From the NCBI RefSeq assembly GCF_006489205.2, contig NZ_VFYR02000001.1:62001-126000 (forward strand): a DNA stretch of 64,000 nt. The letters run 5' to 3'. A program made the translations under genes and the position numbers. Below the pieces are notes generated by a model that was not told the DNA's origin, ran no database searches, and was given only the letters and a program-made list of their open reading frames with translations. The DNA is from Brevibacterium sp. XM4083. GTDB taxonomy: Bacteria; Actinomycetota; Actinomycetes; Actinomycetales; Brevibacteriaceae. Of this stretch, positions 50,730 through 59,724 are shown piece by piece (positions within the stretch are counted from its first letter, which is position 1; the number at the start of each line of letters is the position of its first letter).

Positions 50730-51605
50730 TCAGAGCACTTCGAGGACCGCGCGCACGCCGGCGCTGCGCAGCGCTTCGTGGCGCACCGACGCCCAATAGG
50801 ACACGCGTTTCGAGAAGAGTTCGGGCAGCACTTGGACGAGTCGACTGTTCCCGCGCGCCGTGAAATCCGGGAGGATCCCGATGCCGACCCCGCCGGCGGT
50901 GGCGAGCACATGCGCCTGCACCGAGGTGGAGCGGAAGAACCCCTTGCCCGCGGGCAGCTCCGCGGCCGCCTCGTCGAGGTCGTCGACCTGCAGGGAGTTC
51001 TCGATGTAGTAGACGATGCGGTGATCGGCGAGGTCGTCGAGCGTGCGCGGCTGCGGATGCGTGCGCAGGTACTCCTGCGAGGCGTAGAGCTGGAGGCGGT
51101 AGTCGCGGATCCGCTTGGCGGCGCTGCGCGGGGCGTCCGGTCGACCGACGACGACTTCGATGTCGACGCCCGACCGATACTGCCGAGCGCGCTGTGTGGC
51201 GGTGATGAGCTCGATCTGCAGACCGGGATGGCGCAGCTGCAGGGACGTCAGGGCGGGGACCGCGAACTCGAGGGCGAACGCCTGCGGGCAGGCGAGGCGG
51301 ATGGTCCCCGACAGTGCGGCGGTCTCATGGGCGTCGATGCGGCCGAGCGCGGCCTCGATGTCCTCGGCGATCGGCAGCAGCTGTCGCCCCGCGGTGCTCA
51401 GCTCCCAGCCGTCGGGCGAGGCGACGAGGACGCGCTGGCCGTACGCCTTCTCGAGGGCGGCGATCCGCCGGGACACGGTCGTGTGGTTGAGTCCGAGACT
51501 GTGCGCGGCCGCCGTGAACTTCCCCAGCCGCGCGACGGCGAGGAGGGTGAGCAGATCCTCCGGTGAGATCTGCCTGCCGGAACCGGTGGGTGCGTGAGCG
51601 GCCAT
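50730..51605 (-). CDS. LysR family regulator
   Basis: A 291-residue LysR regulator. The helix-turn-helix is LLTLLAVARLGKFTAAAHSL then NHTTVSRRIAALEKAYG. The effector domain covers about residues 95-290. It is divergent from mmsB across 132 nt, so control of 3-hydroxyisobutyrate dehydrogenase is possible. It converges with the hydroxybutyrate dehydrogenase gene. Confidence 0.88.
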   Translation of the reverse strand: MAAHAPTGSGRQISPEDLLTLLAVARLGKFTAAAHSLGLNHTTVSRRIAALEKAYGQRVLVASPDGWELSTAGRQLLPIAEDIEAALGRIDAHETAALSGTIRLACPQAFALEFAVPALTSLQLRHPGLQIELITATQRARQYRSGVDIEVVVGRPDAPRSAAKRIRDYRLQLYASQEYLRTHPQPRTLDDLADHRIVYYIENSLQVDDLDEAAAELPAGKGFFRSTSVQAHVLATAGGVGIGILPDFTARGNSRLVQVLPELFSKRVSYWASVRHEALRSAGVRAVLEVL

Positions 51606-51737
51606 AGTCTCTTCATTCTATCTGCGTGCGCGCACATTGCGGGTGCGGAAGAGGTGCCTTCCTGGGCTGATCTCCGCACCGCCTGCTGGCGTACTGTGAA
51701 GGGGAACACATGAACAGTTGATGCGAGGAGGCATGCG

Positions 51738-52649
51738 ATGTCGACGATTGGATGGATCGGCCTGGGGAACATGGGTCGACCGATGACGGCGAACCTGGTC
51801 AAGGCCGGTCACACGGTCAAGGGCTTCGATGTGGTGCCGGACGCCGTGACCGCGGCAGCGGCCGATGGGGTCACCCCGGTGGGTTCGATCGCCGAGGCGG
51901 TCGCCGGTGCCGACATCGTCTTCACGATGCTGCCGAAGGGCGAGCATGCGCGAGCCGTCTACCTCGGCGACGACGGAGTGCTCGCCAATGCGGACACGAG
52001 CACCCTCCTCGTCGACTCCTCGACGATCGACTTCGATTCCGCGCGTGAGCTGCACAAGGACGCCGCCGAGGCGGGCTTCCGCTTCATCGACGGCCCCGTC
52101 TCCGGCGGGGTCACCGGCGCCCAGGCCGGAACTCTGACGTTCATGCTCGGCGGCGACGACGCCGATGTCGAGACGGCGCGGCCCTTCATCGAGCCGATGG
52201 CCGGCAACATCTTCCATGCCGGAGGTGAAGCCGCAGGTCAGGCCGCGAAGATCGTCAACAACATGATGCTCGCCATCAGCCTTGAGGGCGTTGTCGAAGG
52301 CGCCGTCCTCGCGCAGCGCTTCGGCCTCGACCCGAAGGCGTTCTACGACATCGCGAAGGTCTCCTCGGGCGATTCGTGGCCGCTGCGCACGTGGTATCCG
52401 GTGCCCGGGGTGACGGAGACCGCGGCGTCGAACAACGACTTCAAGCCCGGTTTCGCGACCGCGCTCATGCACAAGGACGTCGGTCTCGCACTCGCCGGCG
52501 CCGAGTCCCAGGGCGTCGATCTGCCGGCGGCCTCCCTCGTCTACGCCCAGCTGCAGAAGCTCGTCGACGAGGGCCTCGAGGGACTCGACACGACGGCGAT
52601 CATCAAGAACATCGACCCCGCGGCTCCGGGCCTGCCGACGAAACCGTAA
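51738..52649 (+). CDS. mmsB: 3-hydroxyisobutyrate dehydrogenase
   Basis: A 303-residue beta-hydroxyacid dehydrogenase. The cofactor motif is GWIGLGNMGRPMTANL, the substrate motif IDGPVSGGVTGAQAGTL, and the catalytic Lys171 with Asn175 in GQAAKIVNNMM. Hydroxyisobutyrate is oxidised to methylmalonate semialdehyde in valine breakdown, matching the branched-chain-type dehydrogenase at 38.7 kb. GAGGAGG is 6 nt upstream of ATG 51738. Its usual partner mmsA is not adjacent. Confidence 0.92.
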   Translation: MSTIGWIGLGNMGRPMTANLVKAGHTVKGFDVVPDAVTAAAADGVTPVGSIAEAVAGADIVFTMLPKGEHARAVYLGDDGVLANADTSTLLVDSSTIDFDSARELHKDAAEAGFRFIDGPVSGGVTGAQAGTLTFMLGGDDADVETARPFIEPMAGNIFHAGGEAAGQAAKIVNNMMLAISLEGVVEGAVLAQRFGLDPKAFYDIAKVSSGDSWPLRTWYPVPGVTETAASNNDFKPGFATALMHKDVGLALAGAESQGVDLPAASLVYAQLQKLVDEGLEGLDTTAIIKNIDPAAPGLPTKP

Positions 52650-52919
52650 GCCAACAGCTCGCTGTTCCGCACACGCCCGCGTTGAGGAACTGTGCGCCGC
52701 CTCCATGGCGGCCACCCTGGTTGTGCGCCGGGTTCATGGCGATTTTCGCACTGAGATCGCCATGAACCTGGCGCACAATCGCACTGGATGTTCCGCACAA
52801 TCCGGGTCGTGCGATGAGTGTCCGGTCGGCTCGGGCCCACACCCACTCTCGAACGCCTGTGCGATGGTGCCGCAGACGTGCCGACCGCGGCCAGGCCGCG
52901 CTCATGCGAGACTGGGAGC
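52650..52919. repeat. Gap with the GTTCATGGCGAT palindromic repeat
   Basis: The palindrome spans 52722-52777: outer arms TGTGCGCC and GGCGCACA, inner arms GTTCATGGCGAT and ATCGCCATGAAC, both perfect, with a 12-nt loop. A half-copy, TGCGCCGCCTCCATGGCGGC, lies just upstream near 52692. It belongs to the family at 9.3 and 12.8-13.1 kb. Confidence 0.8.
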
Positions 52920-53651
52920 ATGAGTTCGACCGACACCCTGACCGCAGACGAATCCGCTGACATCCGCGCCCGCCTCGACGAGGTGGCCGAGCGCACCGCA
53001 GCCGCCGCGCAGGCCTCCGGGCGCGACGCCGACGCCGTACGGATCCTCCTCGCGACGAAGACGCAACCGGCGGAGAAGATCCGGGTCGCGCTCGAACACG
53101 GCTTCGGTCTCATCGGGGAGAACAAGGTTCAGGAGCTCGTCGCGAAGGCCGACGACCTCGCCGACCTGCCCCATGAGTCCCACCTCATCGGTCCGTTGCA
53201 GAAGAACAAGGTCAACCACACCCTCCGGCATGCGCAGTGCATCCAATCGATCGACTCCCTCGACCTCGCGACGAAGATCGACAACCGCCTCGGCGTCATC
53301 GACAGCACCGTCGATGTCTTCGTCCAGGTCAACACCTCCCGTGAGGACTCGAAGTCGGGTGTCGCACCGGAGGACGCCGAGGCGCTCGTCACTGCCGTGC
53401 GCGAGCTGCAGCGCCTGCGCCTGCGAGGTCTCATGACGATCGGACTGCCGGGTCAGACGCCGGAGGAGATCCGCCCCAGCTACTCAGACCTCCGCGAACT
53501 CAGCGCTCGCCTCATCGACTCCGGCGCCCTGCCGGAGACCGCGACCGAGCTGTCGATGGGCATGAGCAATGACTTCGACCTCGCGATCGCCGAGGGCGCG
53601 ACGATGGTCCGCATCGGCTCGAGCGTCTTCGGTGCCCGACCGGCTGCGTAG
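52920..53651 (+). CDS. YggS/PROSC pyridoxal-phosphate homeostasis protein
   Basis: A 243-residue TIM-barrel protein. Lys47 in LLATKTQP is the pyridoxal-phosphate lysine, and GENKVQEL, HLIGPLQKNKVN and LSMGMSNDFDLAI are family signatures. It balances the vitamin B6 pool rather than acting as a racemase. In many actinobacteria it lies in the division cluster with ftsZ and sepF; here it stands alone, so its setting is unusual. GGGAG lies just before ATG 52920, and GAGACT ends 6 nt upstream. Confidence 0.92.
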   Translation: MSSTDTLTADESADIRARLDEVAERTAAAAQASGRDADAVRILLATKTQPAEKIRVALEHGFGLIGENKVQELVAKADDLADLPHESHLIGPLQKNKVNHTLRHAQCIQSIDSLDLATKIDNRLGVIDSTVDVFVQVNTSREDSKSGVAPEDAEALVTAVRELQRLRLRGLMTIGLPGQTPEEIRPSYSDLRELSARLIDSGALPETATELSMGMSNDFDLAIAEGATMVRIGSSVFGARPAA

Positions 53652-53781
53652 GCTGGCCCCACCGCCTCAACTGCCCGACGGCACCGCCAGTCGACCGCGC
53701 CCCGGCCCGCACCGGCGGTCACTGTGTCCCACGATGACAGCCGCCCTGCCGCCTCGGCGAGGGATCTGAGACCATGGACGC

Positions 53782-55839
53782 ATGAACTCCAGCCCGCAGA
53801 GCTCCGCGGCCACCGCCGCGGACGACGCCACCGCCGAGGCCACCGCCCCGTCCCGCCCGCGCGAACCCAAGGTGCGCGCTCCCGAACTCCTCGGCCGCCG
53901 CTGGATGAACTCCGGTGACAAGGAGCTCAGCCTCGCCGACCTGCGCGGCAAGGTCGTCCTCCTCGACTTCTGGACGTTCTGCTGCATCAACTGCCTCCAC
54001 GTCCTCGACGAACTGCGCCCGCTCGAGGAGAAGTACAAAGGCGAGCTCGTCATCATCGGCGTCCACTCGCCGAAGTTCGAGTTCGAGCGCACCGTTGAGG
54101 CCGTCGACCAGGCCGTCGAGCGCTACCAGGTCGAACACCTCGTCCTCGACGACCCCGACCTCATCACCTGGCAGGCCTACACGGCCCGCGCGTGGCCGAC
54201 GCTCGCCGTCATCGACCCCGAGGGCTACCTCGTCGCCACTCTCTCCGGGGAAGGGCACGCCGCCGGTCTCGGCGAGATCATCGAAGGCCTCATCGCCGAA
54301 CACTCCGCGAAGGGCACCCTCCACTCCGGGGACGGCCCATACGTGCCCCCGCCGGCACCGGAGACCGAACTCTTCTACCCGGGCAAGGTCACGGTCCTGC
54401 CGTCGGGCAACCTCCTCGTCGCCGACTCCGGCCACCACAGCCTCGTCGAATACGCCCCCGACGGCCACACCATTCTCCGCCGCATCGGCACAGGCGACCG
54501 CGGACTCACCGACGGCGACCTCGCGAGCGCCGAATTCAGCGAACCCGGCGGCATCACCGTCCTGCCCGACGACATCGCCGCCCAGGTCGGCTACCAGCTC
54601 GTCGTCGCCGACACCGTCAACCACGTCCTGCGCGGCATCGACCTCGAGGGCGGCACCGTGACGACGATCGCCGGCACCGGTGAGCAGCACATGGTCGGCG
54701 CGATCGACAACGTCCGCGGCACGCACGGGGCGCTCGGGCGCTACGACGGGCCCGCGCTCGACGTCAAGCTATCCTCGCCGTGGGACGTCCTCTTCGTCCC
54801 CGCGACCGCCGAGGTGGTCGTGGCGATGGCCGGCAACCACACGATCTGGTCGTTCGACCCGGTCAGCGGCCGCATCCGCCTGCTCTCAGGCACGATGAAC
54901 GAGGGACTCGTTGACGGCGACGGCGAGACCGCCTGGTTCGCGCAGTCCTCGGGCCTCGACCTCCACCCTGACGGCGACGTCATCGTCGCCGACTCGGAGA
55001 CCTCGGCGATCCGCCGCCTCGACCCGGCCACCGGTGAGGCGAGCACGATCGTCGGCGTCGGTCTCTTCGACTTCGGCTTCCGCGACGGACCCGCCCCCGA
55101 GGCGCGGCTGCAGCATCCGCTCGGGGTGCGCACCCTGCCCGACGGTTCGCTCGCGATCGCCGATACGTACAACGGCGCGATCCGCCGCTACGACTTCGCG
55201 ACGAACGAGGTGACGACGCTCGCCCGCGGACTGCGGGAGCCCTCGGACATCCTCGTCGTCCCGGCAGCCGGTGGAAATGCCAGCGCCGCTGCCGACCCGG
55301 CGATCACGGCCGACGCCGCTGCCGAATCGGCCACCTCGGGCGACGCCGCTGCCGGCGACACGACTGCCGGCGACGCCGAACTCCTCGTCGTCGAATCGGC
55401 GAACCACACGCTCACCCGCGTCGCCCTGCCCAAAGACGCACAGCGCGTCGACGAGGGGGCGCAGACGAGCAAGCGGCCCTCGACCGAACTCGCCTCCGGT
55501 CCCGTGGCGATCAGCGTGAGCTTCACTGTCCCCGCAGGTCAGAAGCTCGACGACCGCTGGGGCGACCCGACGTACCTCCAGGTGTCGTCGACGCCGCCCG
55601 AGCTCATCGTCTCCGGCGGTGGGGGAGCGGAGGGGCTGAGCCGCGACATCGTCATCGACCCCGGGTTCACCTCGGGCGTCCTCCACGTCACCGCGCGAGC
55701 GGCCGCGTGCGACGGCGAACCCGGCGGGGAAATCCCGCTCCACGCCGCCTGCCACCTCTACCAGCAGGACTGGGGCATTCCCATCGAGCTGAGCGAGGCG
55801 GCCCCGGCCGTCCTCGACCTCGACCTCCGCGGAGCCTGA
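53782..55839 (+). CDS. Thioredoxin-like / NHL-repeat protein (NHLRC2-like)
   Basis: A 685-residue protein. Residues about 30-185 are a thioredoxin fold with CCINC (Cys68 and Cys71 as the CxxC pair) in FWTFCCINCLHVLDE. Residues about 200-500 form an NHL beta-propeller (repeats like GNLLVADSGHHSLVEY, QLVVADTVNHVLRGID and DGSLAIADTYNGAIRRYD). An Ala-rich insertion of about 25 residues interrupts the propeller, and a C-terminal beta domain follows. There is no signal peptide, so it is probably cytoplasmic. The redox target is unknown; human NHLRC2 shares this layout. Confidence 0.85.
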   Translation: MNSSPQSSAATAADDATAEATAPSRPREPKVRAPELLGRRWMNSGDKELSLADLRGKVVLLDFWTFCCINCLHVLDELRPLEEKYKGELVIIGVHSPKFEFERTVEAVDQAVERYQVEHLVLDDPDLITWQAYTARAWPTLAVIDPEGYLVATLSGEGHAAGLGEIIEGLIAEHSAKGTLHSGDGPYVPPPAPETELFYPGKVTVLPSGNLLVADSGHHSLVEYAPDGHTILRRIGTGDRGLTDGDLASAEFSEPGGITVLPDDIAAQVGYQLVVADTVNHVLRGIDLEGGTVTTIAGTGEQHMVGAIDNVRGTHGALGRYDGPALDVKLSSPWDVLFVPATAEVVVAMAGNHTIWSFDPVSGRIRLLSGTMNEGLVDGDGETAWFAQSSGLDLHPDGDVIVADSETSAIRRLDPATGEASTIVGVGLFDFGFRDGPAPEARLQHPLGVRTLPDGSLAIADTYNGAIRRYDFATNEVTTLARGLREPSDILVVPAAGGNASAAADPAITADAAAESATSGDAAAGDTTAGDAELLVVESANHTLTRVALPKDAQRVDEGAQTSKRPSTELASGPVAISVSFTVPAGQKLDDRWGDPTYLQVSSTPPELIVSGGGGAEGLSRDIVIDPGFTSGVLHVTARAAACDGEPGGEIPLHAACHLYQQDWGIPIELSEAAPAVLDLDLRGA

Positions 55840-55886
55840 CGCGGTCACGGACCTGACGCGGTCACAGACCTGACGCAGTCACAGAA
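55834..55886. repeat. 17-18-bp tandem repeat, three copies
   Basis: CCTGACGCGGTCACGGA, CCTGACGCGGTCACAGAC and CCTGACGCAGTCACAGAA follow the stop codon of the NHL gene, beginning at its last codons. Confidence 0.7.
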
Positions 55887-55911
55887 CCGAGGATCTCGGG
55901 CCGCGCGATCC

Positions 55912-56871
55912 TCACATGATCGAGACTTCGCCGAGGCGGCGCGGTTCGACCCGGACCTGCGAGGACCGGACGACGACGGAGCCGCCGAAGACGAAGGACA
56001 GGGTCTCGTCGAGGTCGTACTCGGATGCGGTGACGATGTCGCGGTAGCGGCCCTGGATCCGCACCTCGGCCGTCGCCGGGGTGAGCTCGAGGTCGCCGCC
56101 GGAGGCCGTGAGACTGACCTTCGGCTCGCGCACGATCGACCACTTGACGTCGCCGAGGATCTCGTTGTCCGTCTCATAGCCGAAGACGCAGCCCGTGGGC
56201 ATGAGCGTCGTCGCCTTCACGCAGCCGGCGAGATAGTCGCTGACCTGCTGGGCCACGGACTCCTCGAGCTTCGCGGTCGGCTGCGGGGAGAGGGAGACCT
56301 GGGCGGTGTCGCCGGGGGCGGTCACCTCGGCGCGCTCGGACTTCGACGTCAGGTACGTCGCGTCGAAGCCGACGAGGTAGGTGGCCGGGAAGAGCACGGG
56401 CACGGTGCCGGCGGAGACGCTGAAGCCGTTGACCGTCGCCGTCGACGAGCCCGAGACATCGAGGTCGAGCGTCGGCCACGCCTCCTGCTCGATCGCCCAC
56501 CGATCGAAGAGGCCCGCGGCGGCCGGCAGCTTGACGAGGGTGAGGTCGACCGACCGCGTCTGCGAGGACAGCACGTAGCTGAGCTTGACCATCGCCCGGT
56601 CGCCGTCGGTCGAGATCGTCTCCGCACTCGCCTCGCGGGGCAGGTCGGGGGCCGCGGAGAGGACGTCGCCGTTGAGCGCGAGCGTCGACTCCGGAGTGGG
56701 GGAGGAGAGGTAGGAGAAGGCGCGTTCGGCATTGCCCTGCTCGATCGCGCGCATGTACGCCTCGACCGTGCGCGCCGGCGTGTAGAACGCGAGATTGAGC
56801 AGCGGCACCGAGGCGACGGTGAGGACGATGACGACGAGTGCCGAGATGAGGAGTGTCCGCGGTGTGCGCAT
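55912..56871 (-). CDS. Secreted or membrane-anchored protein of unknown function
   Basis: A 319-residue protein with an N-terminal membrane helix (residues 7-27). The rest looks like a secreted mix of strands, with RTVEAYMRAIEQGNAERAFSYL near the start, similar in style to NTF2-like and DUF4878-type extracytoplasmic domains, and two Cys (GCVKATTLMPTGC) that could form a disulphide. No enzyme motif is seen. It lies 279 nt downstream of the ABC-like gene on the same strand, so a functional link is possible but not strong. Confidence 0.7.
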   Translation of the reverse strand: MRTPRTLLISALVVIVLTVASVPLLNLAFYTPARTVEAYMRAIEQGNAERAFSYLSSPTPESTLALNGDVLSAAPDLPREASAETISTDGDRAMVKLSYVLSSQTRSVDLTLVKLPAAAGLFDRWAIEQEAWPTLDLDVSGSSTATVNGFSVSAGTVPVLFPATYLVGFDATYLTSKSERAEVTAPGDTAQVSLSPQPTAKLEESVAQQVSDYLAGCVKATTLMPTGCVFGYETDNEILGDVKWSIVREPKVSLTASGGDLELTPATAEVRIQGRYRDIVTASEYDLDETLSFVFGGSVVVRSSQVRVEPRRLGEVSIM

Positions 56872-57009
56872 GGCCTCTCCTCGTCGGCTTGGGGGATGGG
56901 GCGGACCGTGATGCGGATCCGCAACGGCGTCGAATCCAGTTTAGTGGACAGTCGGCCTGTCCCCGTCCCCGGCCCGTCCCACTCGGATCGCCGAGGCGGC
57001 GGCCGGGTT

Positions 57010-57121
57010 CAGCGGCTCAGCGCGGCTTGCGATCACGGCAGGGGCGGCCCTGATGCGCGGGGCGTTCGACAGCGGCTCAGCGCCGCCCATGATCGTGGCA
57101 GGAGCGGCCTCGGTGCGCGGG
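57010..57121. repeat. 60-bp-period duplication in a gap
   Basis: CAGCGGCTCAGCGC begins each of two diverged units at 57010 and 57070. Nothing else is recognised in the 279-nt gap apart from one CGCC-GA-GGCG word at 56989-56999. Confidence 0.65.
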
Positions 57122-57150
57122 TTCGCCGCAGCCGAGTCCGGACGCGCGGG

Positions 57151-58263
57151 TCACTCCACGGAATAGGCCCGCAGCGCCGAGGTGTCGACCTCGACGAAGA
57201 CGTGCGTGCCGACCCTGACCGCGGCGCGCAGCTGCGCGAGCGTCGCCCCGAGGCCCGGATGGAGGATCCCGAAGCCGGCACCGGAGTCAGCTCCGCTGCC
57301 GTCACCGGAATCACCGGCACTGTCCTCACCAGCACCAGCAGAGGTACCGCCGAGGCGGGCGAGATCGGCGAGGTCGACGTCGAGGGCGAGCCCCATCTCC
57401 GTGTCGACGGGTGAGAGCTTCGCCTGGATCGCGGTGCCGCGGTCCCGGAGTCCGACGACGATGGCCTCGAAGACCGCCGCCGAGGTGAACGCCGGGTCGT
57501 GCTCGTCGAGCGAGACGAGGGCGCTGCGCCAGGGCAGGGTGACGAAGACCTTCCCGTCGAGCTCGGTCCGGGCGCGGACCGCGGAGTGGCCGATCGACAG
57601 CCAGCCCTTGCGGGCCAGGCCGGACCAGATGTTGACCCCGGTGAGTTCGGCGGGCAGGGAGCCGCGCGGTTCGCTGACGACGGAGGCGAGCGAACCGAAC
57701 GCGACGAGTTCGCCCTTCTCGATGTCGGCGACCCCCGCCTCGGCGATGATGAAGTCCGTGAGGGTGTCGGAGGAGAAGACGATGCCCCGGCCCTCGGCGG
57801 CCGCGAGGTCAGCGAGCCGGGCCCGCAGGCCGGTCCGGATGTGGCCGGGCACGCCCGCGAAGGGATCGATGAAGGTCAGCCACTTCGCGCCCGTGGCCCA
57901 GGCGAGGGCGAGGACGAGTTTCGCGCGCGCTCCCGCGTCGAGGTCGCTGAGACGTCCGCGCAGCGCCTCGGGCGGCAGGCCGAACTCGGTGCACGCCGCC
58001 GCCAGTGCCGCCTCCCCGGGATCGGCACCGGCGGCACGGAAGTAGGTTCTCACCCATCTGCGCACACGCAGACGTCCCGACCGGAACCCGGTCGGGATCT
58101 GTGGGGGAGGCGCGACACCGGCCAGGGCCGCCGCGGACAGCACCACCTCGGTGATGCTGTCCGGGCTGCCCATGAGCCCGAGAACCGTCCCTGCTCGAAG
58201 ACGACCGAGGTCGATCGGGCGTCTGCCGAGGTGCAGCCCCTCCAGGGACAGTTCTGTGCTCAA
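57151..58263 (-). CDS. ABC-ATPase-like protein with degenerate active site
   Basis: A 370-residue protein whose first 200 residues follow the ABC ATPase plan but with lost catalytic residues. The Walker A place reads GLMGSPDSIT (29-38) without the Lys; LSDLDAGARAKLVLALAWA (105-123) replaces LSGGQ; Walker B reads LTFID (129-133) followed by Pro, without the catalytic Glu; the H-loop place has SSD (164-166). EKGELVAFGS (182-191) keeps the post-H-loop pattern. The C-terminal half resembles a TOBE/MOP-type module. It probably does not hydrolyse ATP and may be a structural or binding protein. It starts 6 nt after the LPXTG gene's stop. Confidence 0.65.
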   Translation of the reverse strand: MSTELSLEGLHLGRRPIDLGRLRAGTVLGLMGSPDSITEVVLSAAALAGVAPPPQIPTGFRSGRLRVRRWVRTYFRAAGADPGEAALAAACTEFGLPPEALRGRLSDLDAGARAKLVLALAWATGAKWLTFIDPFAGVPGHIRTGLRARLADLAAAEGRGIVFSSDTLTDFIIAEAGVADIEKGELVAFGSLASVVSEPRGSLPAELTGVNIWSGLARKGWLSIGHSAVRARTELDGKVFVTLPWRSALVSLDEHDPAFTSAAVFEAIVVGLRDRGTAIQAKLSPVDTEMGLALDVDLADLARLGGTSAGAGEDSAGDSGDGSGADSGAGFGILHPGLGATLAQLRAAVRVGTHVFVEVDTSALRAYSVE

Positions 58264-58269
58264 CGGATC

Positions 58270-59724
58270 TTAGAACTCCGCAGGATCGTCGGCGGCCGCA
58301 TCGGCGCGACGACGGGTGATGACGACGGCGGCCGCGCCGACGACGAGGAGTCCCGCGCCGAGCGCGAGTCCGGTCAGTTCGGCACCGGTGCGGGGCAGGT
58401 CGTTCGAGGCGCTGCTGCCGTTGCCGGAGTCACCGCTGCCGGATCCACTGCCGGAGCCCGAGCCGTTGCCGTCCTCGGACACGTCGGTGCCGTTGGTGAC
58501 GACAGTGAAGCTGCCGCCCTGGGGCTTGTCGAAGCTCTCGGCCTGGACGCGGACGTTGTACGTGCCGAGCACGGCCTTGACCTTGGCCTGGACGCCGAAG
58601 GTCGCCTTGCCTTCGTCGTCGGCGTCCTTCGACATCGTGTAGCGGTCGACCTTGCCCTGGGCGTGTTCGACGACGATCGTGATCTTCTCACCGGGCTGCG
58701 CACCGGTGACGCCGAGGGTCACACCCTTGTTGAGGAAGTCCTCGGAGCTGATCTCCGTGGGATCGATGATGAGCGCCTGCGGTGCTGCCGCCGGCTGCTC
58801 CTCGTCGTTCGCTCCCTCGCTCGTCGACGGCGACGGATCGCCGGTCTCCGACGGTGTGCCGGTCTCGGTGGGCTGGGGGGTCTCGGTCGGAGCGGTCTCG
58901 GACGGCGTCGGCTCCTCGGTCTCCGAGGGCGTCTCCGAAGGAGTCTGCGTCTCGGTGGGCGAGGGCGTCTGCGACGGCGTCTCGGTCGGCGACTGGGTCT
59001 CCGTCGGTGTCGGCGACTTCGTCTCGGTCGGTGACTGCGTGGGAGTCTCGGACGGCGACGCGGTCTCGGACGGAGTCTGCGTGGGAGTCTCGGTCGGAGT
59101 CGGCGATGCGGTCTCGGTCGGCGACTGGGTCTCCGACGGCGTCTCGGTCGGAGCCGGGGACGTCGTCGACGGTGCCGGAGCGGTCGGACGCTCGCAGGTG
59201 CCGCCGGCTCCCGAATCGTCGATGTCGGCATCCGAGGCGACGACCTCGAAGGTCACCTTCGAGGAGTCCTTCTCGGTCTTGAGGTCTGTGAGGAAGAGCG
59301 TGTACTTGCCGACCGGCACCTGAGCGCCCTCGGTCGTCGAGAAGTAATAGGTGCCGTTGACCTTCCCGTTCTCGTCGACGGTGAGCTGCGTCTGCGGGGT
59401 GTACTCCGTGCCGTCGGTGCCGACGACCGTGACGGTCGCCTTCTCATCGGCGGTGAATCCGGTGCCGGAGAATCCGATGCCCTTCTTCTTGTCCGCAACG
59501 TCGGTGCGGGTGATCTGGGCTGCGGACACGGTGGCCTGCGGAGTGGAGCTGTCGGGAACCGCCGAGCTGTTTTCGGGGTCGGTCGAGTTCTGCGCGCCGT
59601 CGTAGGCGCAGAGCGGGCCCTGGGGCACCGTAGGAGACTCCGTCGTCGCAAACGCCGGAGCGCCTGCGAGACCTGTCAATGCGACGGCTACTGCGGGGGC
59701 AAGCACAAGACGCGAGGTCTTCAC
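58270..59724 (-). CDS. LPXTG cell-wall-anchored surface protein
   Basis: A 484-residue surface protein. A signal peptide ends near AFA (residue about 26). Two Ig-like beta domains (about 65-165 and 330-425) are joined by a long Thr/Pro/Glu/Ser linker with TPTETPSET-like repeats (about 180-320). A Gly-Ser run leads to the sorting signal LPRTG (443-447), a hydrophobic helix and RRR, so sortase should link it to the wall. The GTG start has GAAAGG at 7 nt, which can be hidden in a hairpin. The degenerate ABC-like gene follows 6 nt downstream. Confidence 0.9.
   Translation of the reverse strand: MKTSRLVLAPAVAVALTGLAGAPAFATTESPTVPQGPLCAYDGAQNSTDPENSSAVPDSSTPQATVSAAQITRTDVADKKKGIGFSGTGFTADEKATVTVVGTDGTEYTPQTQLTVDENGKVNGTYYFSTTEGAQVPVGKYTLFLTDLKTEKDSSKVTFEVVASDADIDDSGAGGTCERPTAPAPSTTSPAPTETPSETQSPTETASPTPTETPTQTPSETASPSETPTQSPTETKSPTPTETQSPTETPSQTPSPTETQTPSETPSETEEPTPSETAPTETPQPTETGTPSETGDPSPSTSEGANDEEQPAAAPQALIIDPTEISSEDFLNKGVTLGVTGAQPGEKITIVVEHAQGKVDRYTMSKDADDEGKATFGVQAKVKAVLGTYNVRVQAESFDKPQGGSFTVVTNGTDVSEDGNGSGSGSGSGSGDSGNGSSASNDLPRTGAELTGLALGAGLLVVGAAAVVITRRRADAAADDPAEF

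Noticed and set aside
58652..59323. Repeat-rich VSVGDWVS-type frame opposite the LPXTG gene
   Set aside because: It is the reverse of the Thr/Pro/Glu linker codons; the LPXTG gene has signal and sorting motifs.
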